From JAJRXC01 sp047639555 (GTDB lineage: Bacteria; Actinomycetota; Acidimicrobiia; Acidimicrobiales; Aldehydirespiratoraceae), in contig JBLIOE010000001.1 of the NCBI GenBank assembly GCA_047639555.1, forward strand, positions 216,631-280,630: a stretch of 64,000 bases of DNA, read 5' to 3'. Shown here in pieces: positions 1-9,073 of this stretch. Each line of letters opens with the position of its first letter. Positions within the stretch are counted from its first letter, which is position 1. The translations under genes were made by a program, and so were the position numbers. Below the pieces are notes generated by a model. That model searched no databases and was not told the origin of the DNA. It saw nothing but the letters and a program-made list of their open reading frames with translations.

Positions 1-569
1 GAGTCGGGAGCGGCGCTGGCCCGGACTTCATCGACGCGGCCGACTGGAAATGGGTGCTCGATGTCAACCTGTGGGGCGTGATTCACGGGCACCGCGTGTT
101 CGTGCCTCACATGATCGAACATGGCGAGGGCCACATCGTCAACACCTCCTCGATGGCCGGGCACCTCCCCGGCCACTCGGCCTACACCGCCAGCAAATGG
201 GCCGTGGTGGGAATTACGCAAGGGCTCTTCCATCAGATGGAACGCGACCAGACCGGTGTGGGCGTGTCGTGCCTTTGCCCCGGTTTCGTCGACACTGAGA
301 TCGTGAACTCCACCCGAAATCGGCCGGAGGAAGCCGCCCCATCCGCGCTCTTCGAACCAACACCCCAGCAGGACATGGCGTGGCAGTTCATGACCGACAT
401 GGTGAAGTCCGGACGACCGCCCGCAGAGGTGGCCGACCTCGTTCACGACGCGATCATCAACAACGATTTCTGGATCTTTACCGACATGGCATTGGTCGGT
501 GCCCTCAAGGACAAACACGACAGCATCATCGAGAACCGCAACCCGGTCACGAGCCGGTTCGGGATCTAG
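1..569 (+). CDS. SDR family oxidoreductase, 5' truncated by window edge
   Basis: NAD(P)-dependent short-chain dehydrogenase/reductase whose Rossmann N-terminus (TGxxxGxG) lies before the window; the frame is open from the first bases. Visible classical SDR marks are the Asn-containing DVNLWGV helix, the catalytic Ser in NTSSMAG, the YTASK catalytic Tyr/Lys pair and a PGFVDT segment after it. The C-terminal third (RNR, then a VHDAI..DFW segment) resembles the complete SDR at 37954-38787, so the two are probably paralogs. It converges on the sulfatase gene, leaving a 124-bp gap in which I see nothing definite. The substrate cannot be read from sequence; neighbours suggest lipid, steroid or organosulfate catabolism (inference). 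Confidence 0.93.
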   Translation, partial: VGSGAGPDFIDAADWKWVLDVNLWGVIHGHRVFVPHMIEHGEGHIVNTSSMAGHLPGHSAYTASKWAVVGITQGLFHQMERDQTGVGVSCLCPGFVDTEIVNSTRNRPEEAAPSALFEPTPQQDMAWQFMTDMVKSGRPPAEVADLVHDAIINNDFWIFTDMALVGALKDKHDSIIENRNPVTSRFGI

Positions 570-693
570 CTGCGAGCCAAGCGCCGGGAACAACAGAATC
601 CGCCGATGCCGACCGCCACGACCAAACGCACCGGTGAAGACGAAGGCCAGAGAAACGCGAGGCCCAGAACAACCGCGATCCCGGCGCGGGCGT

Positions 694-3003
694 TCACGTC
701 TTTGACCACTCCGCCCGCGGGGTGAAGATTTGCGAGTCAACGTCGGTCGTAAGGTCGACGCAGCGCAGTGACCCGGTGAACGGGAACGCGCCTTCATAGT
801 CGTCGTACGCCACGGCCGGCCCCCATCCTCGCCCGACCGCAAGCCCCTCTTGCACCATCGAGTAACCCATTGGGGCGATGCGCATTCGTTCGTTGACGCC
901 CGCTTCCTGGCCGTCGATGACCAGCCGCGCCCGACCCCAGCCCTGCTCGATGGGTTCGAACTCCATGCGAATCTCCACCTCTCGGCCAACTGGCAAGGGG
1001 GCCGAAGTCTGCACCTCGGTGAATTCGATCTGCAGCACGTTGTGCACATAACGAACGTGCCCGTTCTGCACGAACAGCGCCCAGCCCCCAAGTTCGGCGC
1101 CTTGGCATACGAGCAGGCCTTCGTCGTCGGCGCTTTGCAACGTGGCGTAGGCCGTGACCGAGTGCCGACAGTTCAAGATCCGCGGCAGCGCGGGGTTCGG
1201 GATCGGCGTGGTGCCCGGGTAGTAGCGGTAGACGTCGCGATCCTCGCTGGCGGCCGGGCGCGTCGGGTCAATGAACCGGTCGCGACCACGGTCATCGAGG
1301 GGCAACACATTGTGGCGCCGCGCTTCCTCCCACCAGAGTTCGATCAGCTCAGCCAGCTTCTCAGGGTGTTCGGCCGCAAGGTCATGAGCCTGCGAGTAGT
1401 CGAGCGCCTGGTGGTAGAGCTCCCACGGGTCCTGGTCCCAATCTGAGCCGGGAATATGCCAGGTGACAGCCGTCCAGCCTTCGTGCCAGATCGCTCGACT
1501 GCCGAGCATCTCGTAGTACTGGGTGGTGCGAACTTCACCGGCAGTCGGATCGAGAATGGTGGAGGCGAAACTGTGGCCTTCGAGCGGCATTTGCTCGACG
1601 CCGTTGACCATCCGCGGCGCTGGCAGCCCCGCCAGTTCAAGCAACGTCGGGTAGAGGTCGGTCACATGGTGGTACTGGCTGCGGACCGCGCCGCCGTCGG
1701 TGATCTTCGCGGGCCAATGAACGATCATCGGATCAGTGTTGGCGCCGCGATGGGTGTCTCGCTTCCAACGTTTGAACGGCGTGTTGCCCGCCTGTGACCA
1801 GCCCATCGCGTAGTGCGGGTCGGTTCCCGAGCTTCCCATTTCATCAACCACGTCGAGCATCTCCGCCACCGACTGGTTCATCGTGTTGCGGAAGCGTTCG
1901 GTGTTCGTGGCACCCAGAGGGCCACCTTCCGAACTTGCCCCGTTGTCAGACAGGAACACCACGAGTGTGTCCTCAAAAACGTCGAGTTCGCGCAGCGCCT
2001 GCATCAGGCGGCCAATCTGAGCATCGGTGTGGTCGACGAAGCCGGCGAAGACCTCCATCTGTCGAGCGAAGAGTCGACGAGAATCATCGTCGAGGTCATC
2101 CCACGCCTCTACGAGTTCGTTGCGAGGCGGGAGATCGCAGTCGTCGGGAATGATCCCGAGCGCCTTCTGGCGTTCGAAGATCATCTGGCGCTCCTCGTCC
2201 CAGCCATGGTCGAACTTGCCGCGATAGTGCTCGATGTATTCGGGCGGCGCGTGGAATGGACAGTGGGGTGCGCCGAACGGCAAGTAGAAGAAGAACGGGC
2301 GACCAGACGCAACCTGCTGCTGATCGCGCAGCATCGTGATCGCCTTGTCCACGATGTCTTCCGACACGTGATACGGATCACCCCGCTCGGTGGTCTCGGG
2401 GGTGGAGATCCGATGATTGTCTTCGGTAAGCATCGGATGCCACTGATCGACCTCGCCCGGCAGGAAGCCATAGAAACGCTCGAACCCTTGGCCGAGCGGC
2501 CAGCGATCGAACGGGCCCGCCGCGGTCGCCTCTGCCGTTGGGGTGAGGTGCCACTTGCCCGCGACATAGGTGGAATAACCACTCTGCTTGAGCACTTCCG
2601 CGATCGACGCGGCCGACCGCGGCAAGAACGCGTTGGAGCCGGGAAAGCCACTCGCCATTTCGGCGATTGCGGAGAATCCGACCGAATGATGATTCCGTCC
2701 GGTCAACAACGCCGCGCGGGTCGGCGAGCAGAGCGCAGTGGTGTGGAAATTGTTGTAGCGCAGTCCGTCGGCCGCGAGGGCGGACACGTTGGGCGCATCG
2801 ATCGATCCGCCGTAACACGACAGCTGTCCGAAGCCGAGGTCGTCGAGCATGATGACGACGATGTTCGGGGCGTCGGCCGGCGGGCGTTGTGGCGGCGGCC
2901 AATCCTGCGTCGACTCGGCGTAGGTGTTGGCGACGACCCCGGCGAACTCATGAGGCGGCGGCGGAAGCACTTCACCGTGTACGGGCGGTGGCTGGTCCAT
3001 CAT
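694..3003 (-). CDS. Arylsulfatase, formylglycine-dependent (type I sulfatase)
   Basis: Hydrolyses sulfate esters. Residues 46-55 carry the N-terminal sulfatase signature with the DD metal ligands, and C92-S-P-T-R96 is the formylglycine motif, followed by the ALLTGR stretch. A GKWH segment and LSDNG supply further active-site residues. At 769 aa it matches large AtsA-type arylsulfatases with an added C-terminal beta-rich domain. I see no signal peptide, so it is probably cytoplasmic. Its ATG shares one base with the stop of the upstream alkylsulfatase-like gene, so the two are translationally coupled. The substrate is unknown. No formylglycine-generating enzyme gene is visible in this window. 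Confidence 0.94.
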   Translation of the reverse strand: MMDQPPPVHGEVLPPPPHEFAGVVANTYAESTQDWPPPQRPPADAPNIVVIMLDDLGFGQLSCYGGSIDAPNVSALAADGLRYNNFHTTALCSPTRAALLTGRNHHSVGFSAIAEMASGFPGSNAFLPRSAASIAEVLKQSGYSTYVAGKWHLTPTAEATAAGPFDRWPLGQGFERFYGFLPGEVDQWHPMLTEDNHRISTPETTERGDPYHVSEDIVDKAITMLRDQQQVASGRPFFFYLPFGAPHCPFHAPPEYIEHYRGKFDHGWDEERQMIFERQKALGIIPDDCDLPPRNELVEAWDDLDDDSRRLFARQMEVFAGFVDHTDAQIGRLMQALRELDVFEDTLVVFLSDNGASSEGGPLGATNTERFRNTMNQSVAEMLDVVDEMGSSGTDPHYAMGWSQAGNTPFKRWKRDTHRGANTDPMIVHWPAKITDGGAVRSQYHHVTDLYPTLLELAGLPAPRMVNGVEQMPLEGHSFASTILDPTAGEVRTTQYYEMLGSRAIWHEGWTAVTWHIPGSDWDQDPWELYHQALDYSQAHDLAAEHPEKLAELIELWWEEARRHNVLPLDDRGRDRFIDPTRPAASEDRDVYRYYPGTTPIPNPALPRILNCRHSVTAYATLQSADDEGLLVCQGAELGGWALFVQNGHVRYVHNVLQIEFTEVQTSAPLPVGREVEIRMEFEPIEQGWGRARLVIDGQEAGVNERMRIAPMGYSMVQEGLAVGRGWGPAVAYDDYEGAFPFTGSLRCVDLTTDVDSQIFTPRAEWSKT

Positions 3004-4709
3004 CAGGCTCCAAACGCGGGATGGTCAAAGCAGGACAGCACCCGATCGATACGGGTGCGGTCGCCGGAGATCGTGGCCCGGCCGTCATCGAGTGCTGTCG
3101 CGATCGGCACGCGACCCGAGCAGATGTCGGCCCAAGTCTCGAGACTTAGCGCGATCTCCAGTTCGGCCTCGGCGCCGTCGGTGGGCACGGCGACACTGTT
3201 GCGAAGGCGGAGGCCCGGTGTAGACCCGTCGGGGAAACGGAAGCGCACTTCGTCCTCTACTCCCGCGGCGAGAGCCGGATCGACCAGTACGCGCAAGGCG
3301 TGCACGGTGATCTCGGGTCGGGCCGCAAGCACCGCGCCGCGCCCAAAGACGTGCACGCGCATACGGTCGAGCGGGAGTGACCCCTCCAGCTCGCGAGCAC
3401 GGGTAATGCACCAGTTTCGAATGTTGGCGGCCGTTGAACGCACACCGATCGTGCGGATCGCTTCAGCGAGCAGCTGGCGATCAGCGTCTTCGGCCTCGGG
3501 ACGACGGGCGAGCCACGATCCCATCTCTACTGCCCAGCGAAGATCCTCTTCGTCGATAGCGGCCCGGACCTTCGCACGCACCACTGCCGCGCCGCCGAAG
3601 CCCTCCACGATTCGGGCCGAACGATCTGCGGGAAGCAAAGGAAACAACTCGGACTCGTCGCCGTCGAACCAGCCGATGAGACCGTGGTGGATCTGACGAA
3701 CATGGTGTTCGGCGACGCCGTAGAGCTGTCGGGTCAGCTGACCGCCGGCGTAACGCTCGGGGAGCTGCACGAACTCACCCAGCTCCGCGACCGACAGATC
3801 CTTGTTGACCCCGCGCACCGTTTGATCAAACAGGTACTGGATCGAGTCACGATCGAGAGTTACTTCGTGCCGGATCTCCGCCGCTCCACTTAGCGGCACG
3901 CCGTGCGCACCGACAAGATGTTCGGCGCCAAGTCCAAGAAGATGATCAAGTCCCTCGAGCAGTACGCGCGGGTCGCGATACCCCTCACCGCGGATTGCGA
4001 AGACGTTGAAGAGCACCGGCCACGCAATGTTGTGAACAGCCGTCGCGAGCTCAGGAAACCAGATCGTGACGCTGTCGTCGGCATCGGACGGGGCGGGCGT
4101 CATCTCGACCGTCAGTCCCGCGATCGTGGCCGTAACCGGGCCCGACATGATCTCGGTCGGTGGGATAAAGCCGACAGTGTGTGGTGCGTGGTCGGCTCGG
4201 CGGAATGATTGACCGAGGCCGACATTGATCAGGCCGTCTTCCCCTTCCGCATCGAGCAACAGCCCGAACTGATGTACGGCGCCGCGAGTGGCCGACGCGC
4301 TCAGCTCCACTCCCGTCCGCTCACGGTTCGAGACGATTCGTTCATGTCCCCAGATCGGAATGGCGTCACCCGCGCCGTCGATCGCGGCCGTCCCGCCGAC
4401 GTAGTGCGAGTGCGTGTAGATGACCGCGGCGACCGGAGCCGAGGTCTCCGCCCGCAGTGCGTCGAGCGACCACTGCAGCTCCTGAGTGGACTCACCCGTA
4501 TCGATCACGATGAGGCCCTCGGGCCCCTCCACAAAGTTCTGGTTCGACAGGCCGTTGCCGACGACGGACCACACGCCCTCGCGCACCTTATGCACGGCCC
4601 GTTCGAACTGAGGGGTGTGGTCGATCGTGTCGCGATGACCGCGCTGACCTTGTGGTCCAGTGGCGACGACCGAAGGATCGGTCGAGAAGCTGGCGGGGAT
4701 GTGGTTCAT
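3003..4709 (-). CDS. Alkylsulfatase-like metallo-beta-lactamase-fold protein with divergent metal motif
   Basis: 568 aa with the layout of SdsA1/BDS1 alkylsulfatases: an MBL-fold domain (about 40-290), an alkylsulfatase dimerisation domain (about 300-440) and a C-terminal SCP2-like domain (about 445-568). The hallmark THxHxDHxGG is replaced by THSHYVGG, so the Asp-His ligand pair is missing, and the downstream Glu-rich ligand segment also looks altered (AVHNIAW). It may be a variant sulfatase or another hydrolase. The ATG at 4709 is preceded by GGAG. It is followed with one-base overlap by the arylsulfatase, which supports joint action on sulfate esters. The two-component genes lie just upstream on the same strand. 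Confidence 0.85.
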   Translation of the reverse strand: MNHIPASFSTDPSVVATGPQGQRGHRDTIDHTPQFERAVHKVREGVWSVVGNGLSNQNFVEGPEGLIVIDTGESTQELQWSLDALRAETSAPVAAVIYTHSHYVGGTAAIDGAGDAIPIWGHERIVSNRERTGVELSASATRGAVHQFGLLLDAEGEDGLINVGLGQSFRRADHAPHTVGFIPPTEIMSGPVTATIAGLTVEMTPAPSDADDSVTIWFPELATAVHNIAWPVLFNVFAIRGEGYRDPRVLLEGLDHLLGLGAEHLVGAHGVPLSGAAEIRHEVTLDRDSIQYLFDQTVRGVNKDLSVAELGEFVQLPERYAGGQLTRQLYGVAEHHVRQIHHGLIGWFDGDESELFPLLPADRSARIVEGFGGAAVVRAKVRAAIDEEDLRWAVEMGSWLARRPEAEDADRQLLAEAIRTIGVRSTAANIRNWCITRARELEGSLPLDRMRVHVFGRGAVLAARPEITVHALRVLVDPALAAGVEDEVRFRFPDGSTPGLRLRNSVAVPTDGAEAELEIALSLETWADICSGRVPIATALDDGRATISGDRTRIDRVLSCFDHPAFGA

Positions 4710-4793
4710 AGGTGACTCCGGCTCGGCGGTCAGGCGAGCGTCACCGTAGTCATCTTCAGGCCGGTCGGCCGCCGCGCTCAGCTTGCCGGAGCG

Positions 4794-6041
4794 TCAGCGA
4801 AGAGGAATGCGCGCCGCAACCGAGGTGCCGATGCCCGGAGTGCTCTGTATGTCGATCGAACCTGCGGCCGCGCCCATCCGGTCCTCCATATTCTGAATGC
4901 CGGCACCGGTGCGATCGACCGTGAGGTCGAAGCCAGTCCCGTTGTCCTCCACGATCAGAATCATGTCGTCGGCTTCCTCACACAGACTCACCGATATCAC
5001 CGCGTTCGAACCGGCGTGTTTCAGCACGTTCTGAACGGCCTCGAGACAGAGAAAGTAGACGGCGGCCTCTCGGCCCGGATCCATGCGCGGCACGTCGTTG
5101 ATGTCAGCTCGGAGAGGATTCTCAAGCTGTCCAACCATCGCTCTAAGGGCCGGTCCAAGACCATGTTGTGTAAGCACCGGCGGATACAAACCTCGCACGA
5201 GCGCTCGCATCTCTTCTTGCGCGTGGCGTACCTCATCGCGGATCCGGTCGAGCGTGTCCCGCGCGGCGGCCGGGTCCGAGGACACCAGCTCCTTCGTCAG
5301 CGAAATCTGCAGGCTGAGGCCAACGAGCCGTTGCTGGGCGCCATCGTGCAGATCTCGCTCGATCCGTCGACGTTCGTGATCGGCGGCAGCGACGATACGG
5401 GATCGCGACAAACGAAGGAGCTCCGCCTGGCTCGCGATCTGGGCCTGGCTCACTTGTAGACCCTCGTTCGCTTCCACCGAGAGTCGCAGAGAGTCTCGCA
5501 GCGACGCTGCGGTTTGGGCGCCCGCCTGGGTGATAAGCACGGCCATGAACGGAGCGAAGATGATGAGCACTGCATCGGTGACCCATTCGGGCACCGACTC
5601 GGTGAGCCCAGAGAAATCCTGCAAAAGGCCAAGCGCCGCCGCGCTGGTGCCAACGATGACTGCGCCGATAATCATCACCCGGAACTGACGACGAGAGACG
5701 TAGGGCGCCGAGATGATCACGGGTAACACTGCGGCCATGATCTGCACCGGCCACGCAAAAGTGGCGACGGCCGCGGTGGTCAGCGCAACCCCCCAGTTGC
5801 CAGCAACAAGCCACCAGCACGCCGCCACCGCTCGGCCTTGCTTCAGGGGTCGGAGCCCCATCGCCATGGTGATCGCGGCGGATCCCGCCATCGCTCCCGC
5901 GACAAGCAGCCACACATTGCTCTCGACCCAGAGATAGACGGCGAGGGTGAACGCGGTCGCGAGACTCGAAACGACCACGTCGAGCACAACGAACTGGCGC
6001 AGCCGATCGAGCCGCTCCTGCTCGCCGGGATCGACGATCAC
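4794..6041 (-). CDS. NarL-type sensor histidine kinase
   Basis: 415 aa. Several hydrophobic segments in the first 170 residues form a membrane sensor region, followed by a HisKA_3 dimerisation domain with the phosphoacceptor in ERDLHDGAQQ (about 230-240) and a short HATPase_c domain with VEDNGTGFDL and a GIxNM N-box-like segment near the C-terminus. This is the DesK/NarX/LiaS subclass that pairs with LuxR-type regulators. It starts with GTG, eight bases after the stop of its regulator gene, so the two form an operon. Output targets are unknown; the adjacent alkylsulfatase/arylsulfatase pair, 84 bp downstream on the same strand, is a candidate (inference). Confidence 0.93.
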   Translation of the reverse strand: MIVDPGEQERLDRLRQFVVLDVVVSSLATAFTLAVYLWVESNVWLLVAGAMAGSAAITMAMGLRPLKQGRAVAACWWLVAGNWGVALTTAAVATFAWPVQIMAAVLPVIISAPYVSRRQFRVMIIGAVIVGTSAAALGLLQDFSGLTESVPEWVTDAVLIIFAPFMAVLITQAGAQTAASLRDSLRLSVEANEGLQVSQAQIASQAELLRLSRSRIVAAADHERRRIERDLHDGAQQRLVGLSLQISLTKELVSSDPAAARDTLDRIRDEVRHAQEEMRALVRGLYPPVLTQHGLGPALRAMVGQLENPLRADINDVPRMDPGREAAVYFLCLEAVQNVLKHAGSNAVISVSLCEEADDMILIVEDNGTGFDLTVDRTGAGIQNMEDRMGAAAGSIDIQSTPGIGTSVAARIPLR

Positions 6042-6049
6042 GGTGTGGG

Positions 6050-6745
6050 CTAACCCTTCCCGGCGAGGAACAACAGCACGGCCTTCACGCGACGATTGAT
6101 CTCGTCATCCTCGGTGAGGCCGAGCTTCGCGAAGATCGCGTTTGTGTGCTTTTCAACGGCGTGGCGGCTGACGTGCAGGGACTCGGCGACCGCGGTGTTG
6201 CTCCGGCCCGCGGCGATCTCGGCGAGCACATCTAGCTCACGAGGCGACAGGGTTTGTAGGGGCGAGTCGATCACTCGGGCCCGGGCCTGGATGAGGACAT
6301 CAACCACCGTGTCGTCGATGAACGAACCCCCGCTCGCTACGGAACGAATCGCCCCGAGGAGATGGTCGAGATCATCAACCCGATCCTTGACGACATAGCC
6401 ACGGCCGCGGGAGCCCTCACCAAGCACGGCAATGACGTATTCGGGTTCGGCGAATTGGGAGATCACCACAACCCCAAGCTCGGGGTGTGTCTGCCGCAGG
6501 GTCTCCGCGGCGCGGACTCCCTCGTCGGAATGGCTCGGCGGCATCCGAATATCGGTCAGCACGACATCAGGGTTGTGCTCCTCGACGGCGGCGAGCAGCT
6601 CTGGGAGCGACGCACACGTGCCCACGAGCTCTACTTCGTCGCAGGTACGGAGCAGGCTGACGAGCCCCTCGCGCACGAGCAAGTTGTCTTCCGCCAGCAC
6701 GAGCCGCACGACTTTCGGAGGAGCCATAGGGGAGACGCTAGTCAT
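6050..6745 (-). CDS. LuxR/NarL-family response regulator
   Basis: 231 aa. The N-terminal receiver domain has acidic residues in LAEDN and a phosphoacceptor Asp in VVLTDIRMPP (about residue 66), with Lys in VVKD. A C-terminal LuxR-type helix-turn-helix follows (SPRELDVLAEIAAG, then VSRHAVEKHTNAIFAKL). It sits directly upstream of the cognate histidine kinase, so phosphotransfer between them is expected. An alternative ATG at 6727 would remove six residues without touching the receiver domain. Its DNA targets are unknown. Confidence 0.94.
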   Translation of the reverse strand: MTSVSPMAPPKVVRLVLAEDNLLVREGLVSLLRTCDEVELVGTCASLPELLAAVEEHNPDVVLTDIRMPPSHSDEGVRAAETLRQTHPELGVVVISQFAEPEYVIAVLGEGSRGRGYVVKDRVDDLDHLLGAIRSVASGGSFIDDTVVDVLIQARARVIDSPLQTLSPRELDVLAEIAAGRSNTAVAESLHVSRHAVEKHTNAIFAKLGLTEDDEINRRVKAVLLFLAGKG

Positions 6746-6893
6746 CGGCTGGCCGCGAGGACGAGAACTGCAACGAGGATGAAGAGGAGTGCCATGACGA
6801 CAGCGTCACAGAACTGCCCTCCCCGGCGAGAGGCACCAGTCGCACTTCTCACTTCCGGACACGGGGTAAGGAAAGCCCTACCTCCAGACGCGA

Positions 6894-6921
6894 AAGAGCC
6901 CGGACCGAAGCCCGGGCTCTT
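6894..6921 (-). terminator. Hairpin terminator downstream of SLH-domain gene
   Basis: A perfect 10-bp stem, AAGAGCCCGG pairing with CCGGGCTCTT, closes an 8-base loop 19 bp beyond the SLH protein stop. On the minus strand the stem is followed by a short T run only, so it may be a weak intrinsic terminator; the stem could act on either strand. Confidence 0.7.
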
Positions 6922-6939
6922 GGTGTGGATCCGCCGCGA

Positions 6940-7638
6940 TCAGCTGATCAGGTGCACCTGAGCGGTCAGGAGCATGTCGTCAAGAGTGAATGTCATCCCG
7001 TCGGCGAAGAGGCCGGCGATGATCTGTTCGTTGTCCATCATGAGGGTCACTTCGTACGTACCCGCCTCAAGCTCGCCGGTGACCATGCTGGTGGCATGGG
7101 ATTCCCAGCCATTGCTCGTTGCTGACCCGCCATTGGTGCTGTCGAATGCCTGGTTGGTATCTCGAATGTCGACACCATCGACGAGGAAGTCGACCTCGCA
7201 CCACGAGGAGTTTCCGCCATCACTCGTACACACCGACTCCGCGGTAAACCGTGCTTCGATGACGCCGGTATGTCCTTCCGGAATCGTCACCGTCGCGGAA
7301 ACGCCCGCGTCGAATGGATTCAGGCTCGACGTGGATACGCCGCCGCCCTGCTGATCGCTGGCGAAGAGGTTGGTCGTCGACGGGGCGACCACGTTGTCGT
7401 GGTAGCGCTTGAGGAAGGTAACTGACTCGCCGCGGGTCACACCGTCGGTGGGGGCGAACTGGGTGGCGGACTTGCCGGTGGTGATCCCGTTGTCGAACGC
7501 CCATTCGACCGGGTCGGCGAAGAAGGCACCGTCGGCCACGTCGTCAAAAACGTGGGTGGCGTACGCCGTGGCGGGCACGCACAACACGCCCGCCACGACT
7601 GCGGCTGCAAATCGGGTCTTCGTCATCGTGAGAGGCAT
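6940..7638 (-). CDS. Secreted SLH-domain protein
   Basis: 232 aa from the ATG at 7638, chosen because GGAG lies eight bases upstream; a GTG at 7647 overlaps that site. A Sec signal peptide (ends near AYA-THV) precedes one S-layer-homology domain (about 27-75) with FDDV, WAFDNGITTGKS and VTRGE motifs. The remainder has a beta-sandwich-like composition (VTIPEGHTGVIEARF, VDGVDI, MDNEQI) and no family I can name. One SLH domain is fewer than the three usual for wall anchoring. The first 75 residues closely resemble the gene starting at 63613, so this is a multicopy family in the genome. A hairpin terminator follows. Confidence 0.85.
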   Translation of the reverse strand: MPLTMTKTRFAAAVVAGVLCVPATAYATHVFDDVADGAFFADPVEWAFDNGITTGKSATQFAPTDGVTRGESVTFLKRYHDNVVAPSTTNLFASDQQGGGVSTSSLNPFDAGVSATVTIPEGHTGVIEARFTAESVCTSDGGNSSWCEVDFLVDGVDIRDTNQAFDSTNGGSATSNGWESHATSMVTGELEAGTYEVTLMMDNEQIIAGLFADGMTFTLDDMLLTAQVHLIS

Positions 7639-7803
7639 TCGAAACACTCCTGAGGGTTGGTGATGGCAGCATCCGCTATGTGGCGCCGGTGCGGAATCAG
7701 GAGGTCTGGAGTCTTTTCTTCCGGCCCGCCCGTACGGATCGCCGTAGGGTCGGCCAATATCTCGGGCAAGGTCGCCATGTCAGCTGTTCGACGAAACGAT
7801 CGC

Positions 7804-8724
7804 CTAGCCAGAGAACGCGAGTTCGAGACCGGGTCGAGCCCAGTCCACCTCGATCAACTGGCCCGTGCCGGAGAGCGTGCAGAACGCTCGAGGCTCGGCA
7901 CCCACGAAGCAGATGTTGGTAACAAGCAGGTCGGGCATCGGCGTGTGTTCCACGACACTGCCATCCGGCGAGATCGAAGTGATCCCACCATCACCGAGGG
8001 TGCCGACACAGACCCATCCGTCGCCATCGACGGCCAACGAATCGAACAAGACCGCGCCGGCCGCGCCATGCAACAGTTCGCCGCCACCCGCGTTGATCGG
8101 ATTCGCGGTGAGCACCTCGCCTGGTCCGGCAACGGCGAACGAGTACACCCGGCCGGTGTGGGTTTCCGCGGCATAAAGCACGGTGCCGTCCGGCGACAGC
8201 CCAATGCCGTTGGGAGCGTCGAGCGGATGCACAACTTCGACACACGAGCTGCCGTCGGCCGCCGCGTAGTGAAGCCCGGTGCGGTCACTTGTCCGTTCGA
8301 GTCGCACGCCATGGTCGGTGAAGTAGAAGCCGCCATGGGCATCGAAGACAAGATCGTTCGGCGCTCGCAGCGGTCGACCCGAGCTCTCGGCGTAGAGCGT
8401 TTCGAATTCGCCCGTCGCCAGGTCAACTCGCTGGATCGAGCCGCCCTTCCATGTGTCGGGGACAGGCCCAGGAATGTTGATTCCCATCGAGTCGTCGAAC
8501 TCGAAGCAGCCGCCGTTGTTCGTGATGTAGCACTTGCCGTCCGGGCCGATGGCCGCACCGTTCGGGCCGCCACCCAGATCGGCAATCACGGAAACCGTGC
8601 CGTCCGGGGTGACCCGACTCAGCGTGCCTCGCTGAATTTCGACCAACACGACGCTCCCGTCGGCCATCGCGATCGGTCCTTCGGGAAATTGCAGGCCAGT
8701 AGCGATCGTTCGGATCTCAGTCAT
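7804..8724 (-). CDS. SMP-30/gluconolactonase/LRE family protein
   Basis: 306 aa beta-propeller hydrolase. The start is ATG at 8724 with AGAGAG directly before it; the frame is open further upstream, but that part is arginine-rich and overlaps the hisE side. Motifs include LQFPEGP (metal-binding Glu), GGPNGAAIGPDG, APNDLVFDAHGG (Asn/Asp ligands), DAPNGIGLSPDG and a late LAVDGDGWV. Family members open sugar lactones or related esters using a divalent metal. It is divergent from hisE across a 70-bp gap that must hold promoters for both. The true substrate is unknown. Confidence 0.9.
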   Translation of the reverse strand: MTEIRTIATGLQFPEGPIAMADGSVVLVEIQRGTLSRVTPDGTVSVIADLGGGPNGAAIGPDGKCYITNNGGCFEFDDSMGINIPGPVPDTWKGGSIQRVDLATGEFETLYAESSGRPLRAPNDLVFDAHGGFYFTDHGVRLERTSDRTGLHYAAADGSSCVEVVHPLDAPNGIGLSPDGTVLYAAETHTGRVYSFAVAGPGEVLTANPINAGGGELLHGAAGAVLFDSLAVDGDGWVCVGTLGDGGITSISPDGSVVEHTPMPDLLVTNICFVGAEPRAFCTLSGTGQLIEVDWARPGLELAFSG

Positions 8725-8794
8725 CTCTCTCAACCATTCTGTATCTCCGTGGTTAAGTCGCACCCTAGATCGCTGTCGGCCGTAGCGTGGAAGG

Positions 8795-9073
8795 GTGATT
8801 CTCGATGAACTCGAACAGGTTCTTCGGTCGCGGCGCACCGCGAACCCGGAAGAGTCCTACACCGCCCAGCTGCTCGCCGACCCCGACCTCGCGCAGCGAA
8901 AGATCATGGAAGAGGCGTTCGAGGTCTGCTTGGAGCTCGGCCGTTCCAACAATGATCCGGCGCTCACCGCGCAGGAAGCCGCCGACCTCCTCTACCACCT
9001 GCTCGTCGGGTTGGTCTCCGTCGATGTGCCGCTCGCTGATGTGTTGGCCGTGCTCGAGGAGCGCCAATCATGA
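8795..9073 (+). CDS. hisE: Phosphoribosyl-ATP pyrophosphatase
   Basis: 92 aa, second step of histidine biosynthesis: hydrolyses PR-ATP to PR-AMP in the cytoplasm. The all-alpha MazG-like fold shows the acidic metal-binding signature KIMEEAFEV (about residues 38-46) and a later AADLLYHLLV helix. It starts with GTG, preceded by a purine run; the next in-phase start would remove conserved N-terminal sequence. Its end overlaps hisG by four bases (ATGA), so the pair is translationally coupled, the same hisE-hisG order as in mycobacteria. Here hisE is not fused to hisI. Confidence 0.96.
   Translation: MILDELEQVLRSRRTANPEESYTAQLLADPDLAQRKIMEEAFEVCLELGRSNNDPALTAQEAADLLYHLLVGLVSVDVPLADVLAVLEERQS

Noticed and set aside
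1813..3696. 627-codon open frame on the plus strand
   Set aside because: Antisense to the arylsulfatase and alkylsulfatase-like genes, Arg/Ser-rich with no domain; a by-product of high GC.
7657..8808. 383-codon plus-strand frame opposite the lactonase gene
   Set aside because: Antisense to a clear SMP-30 family gene; its composition is that of a shadow frame.
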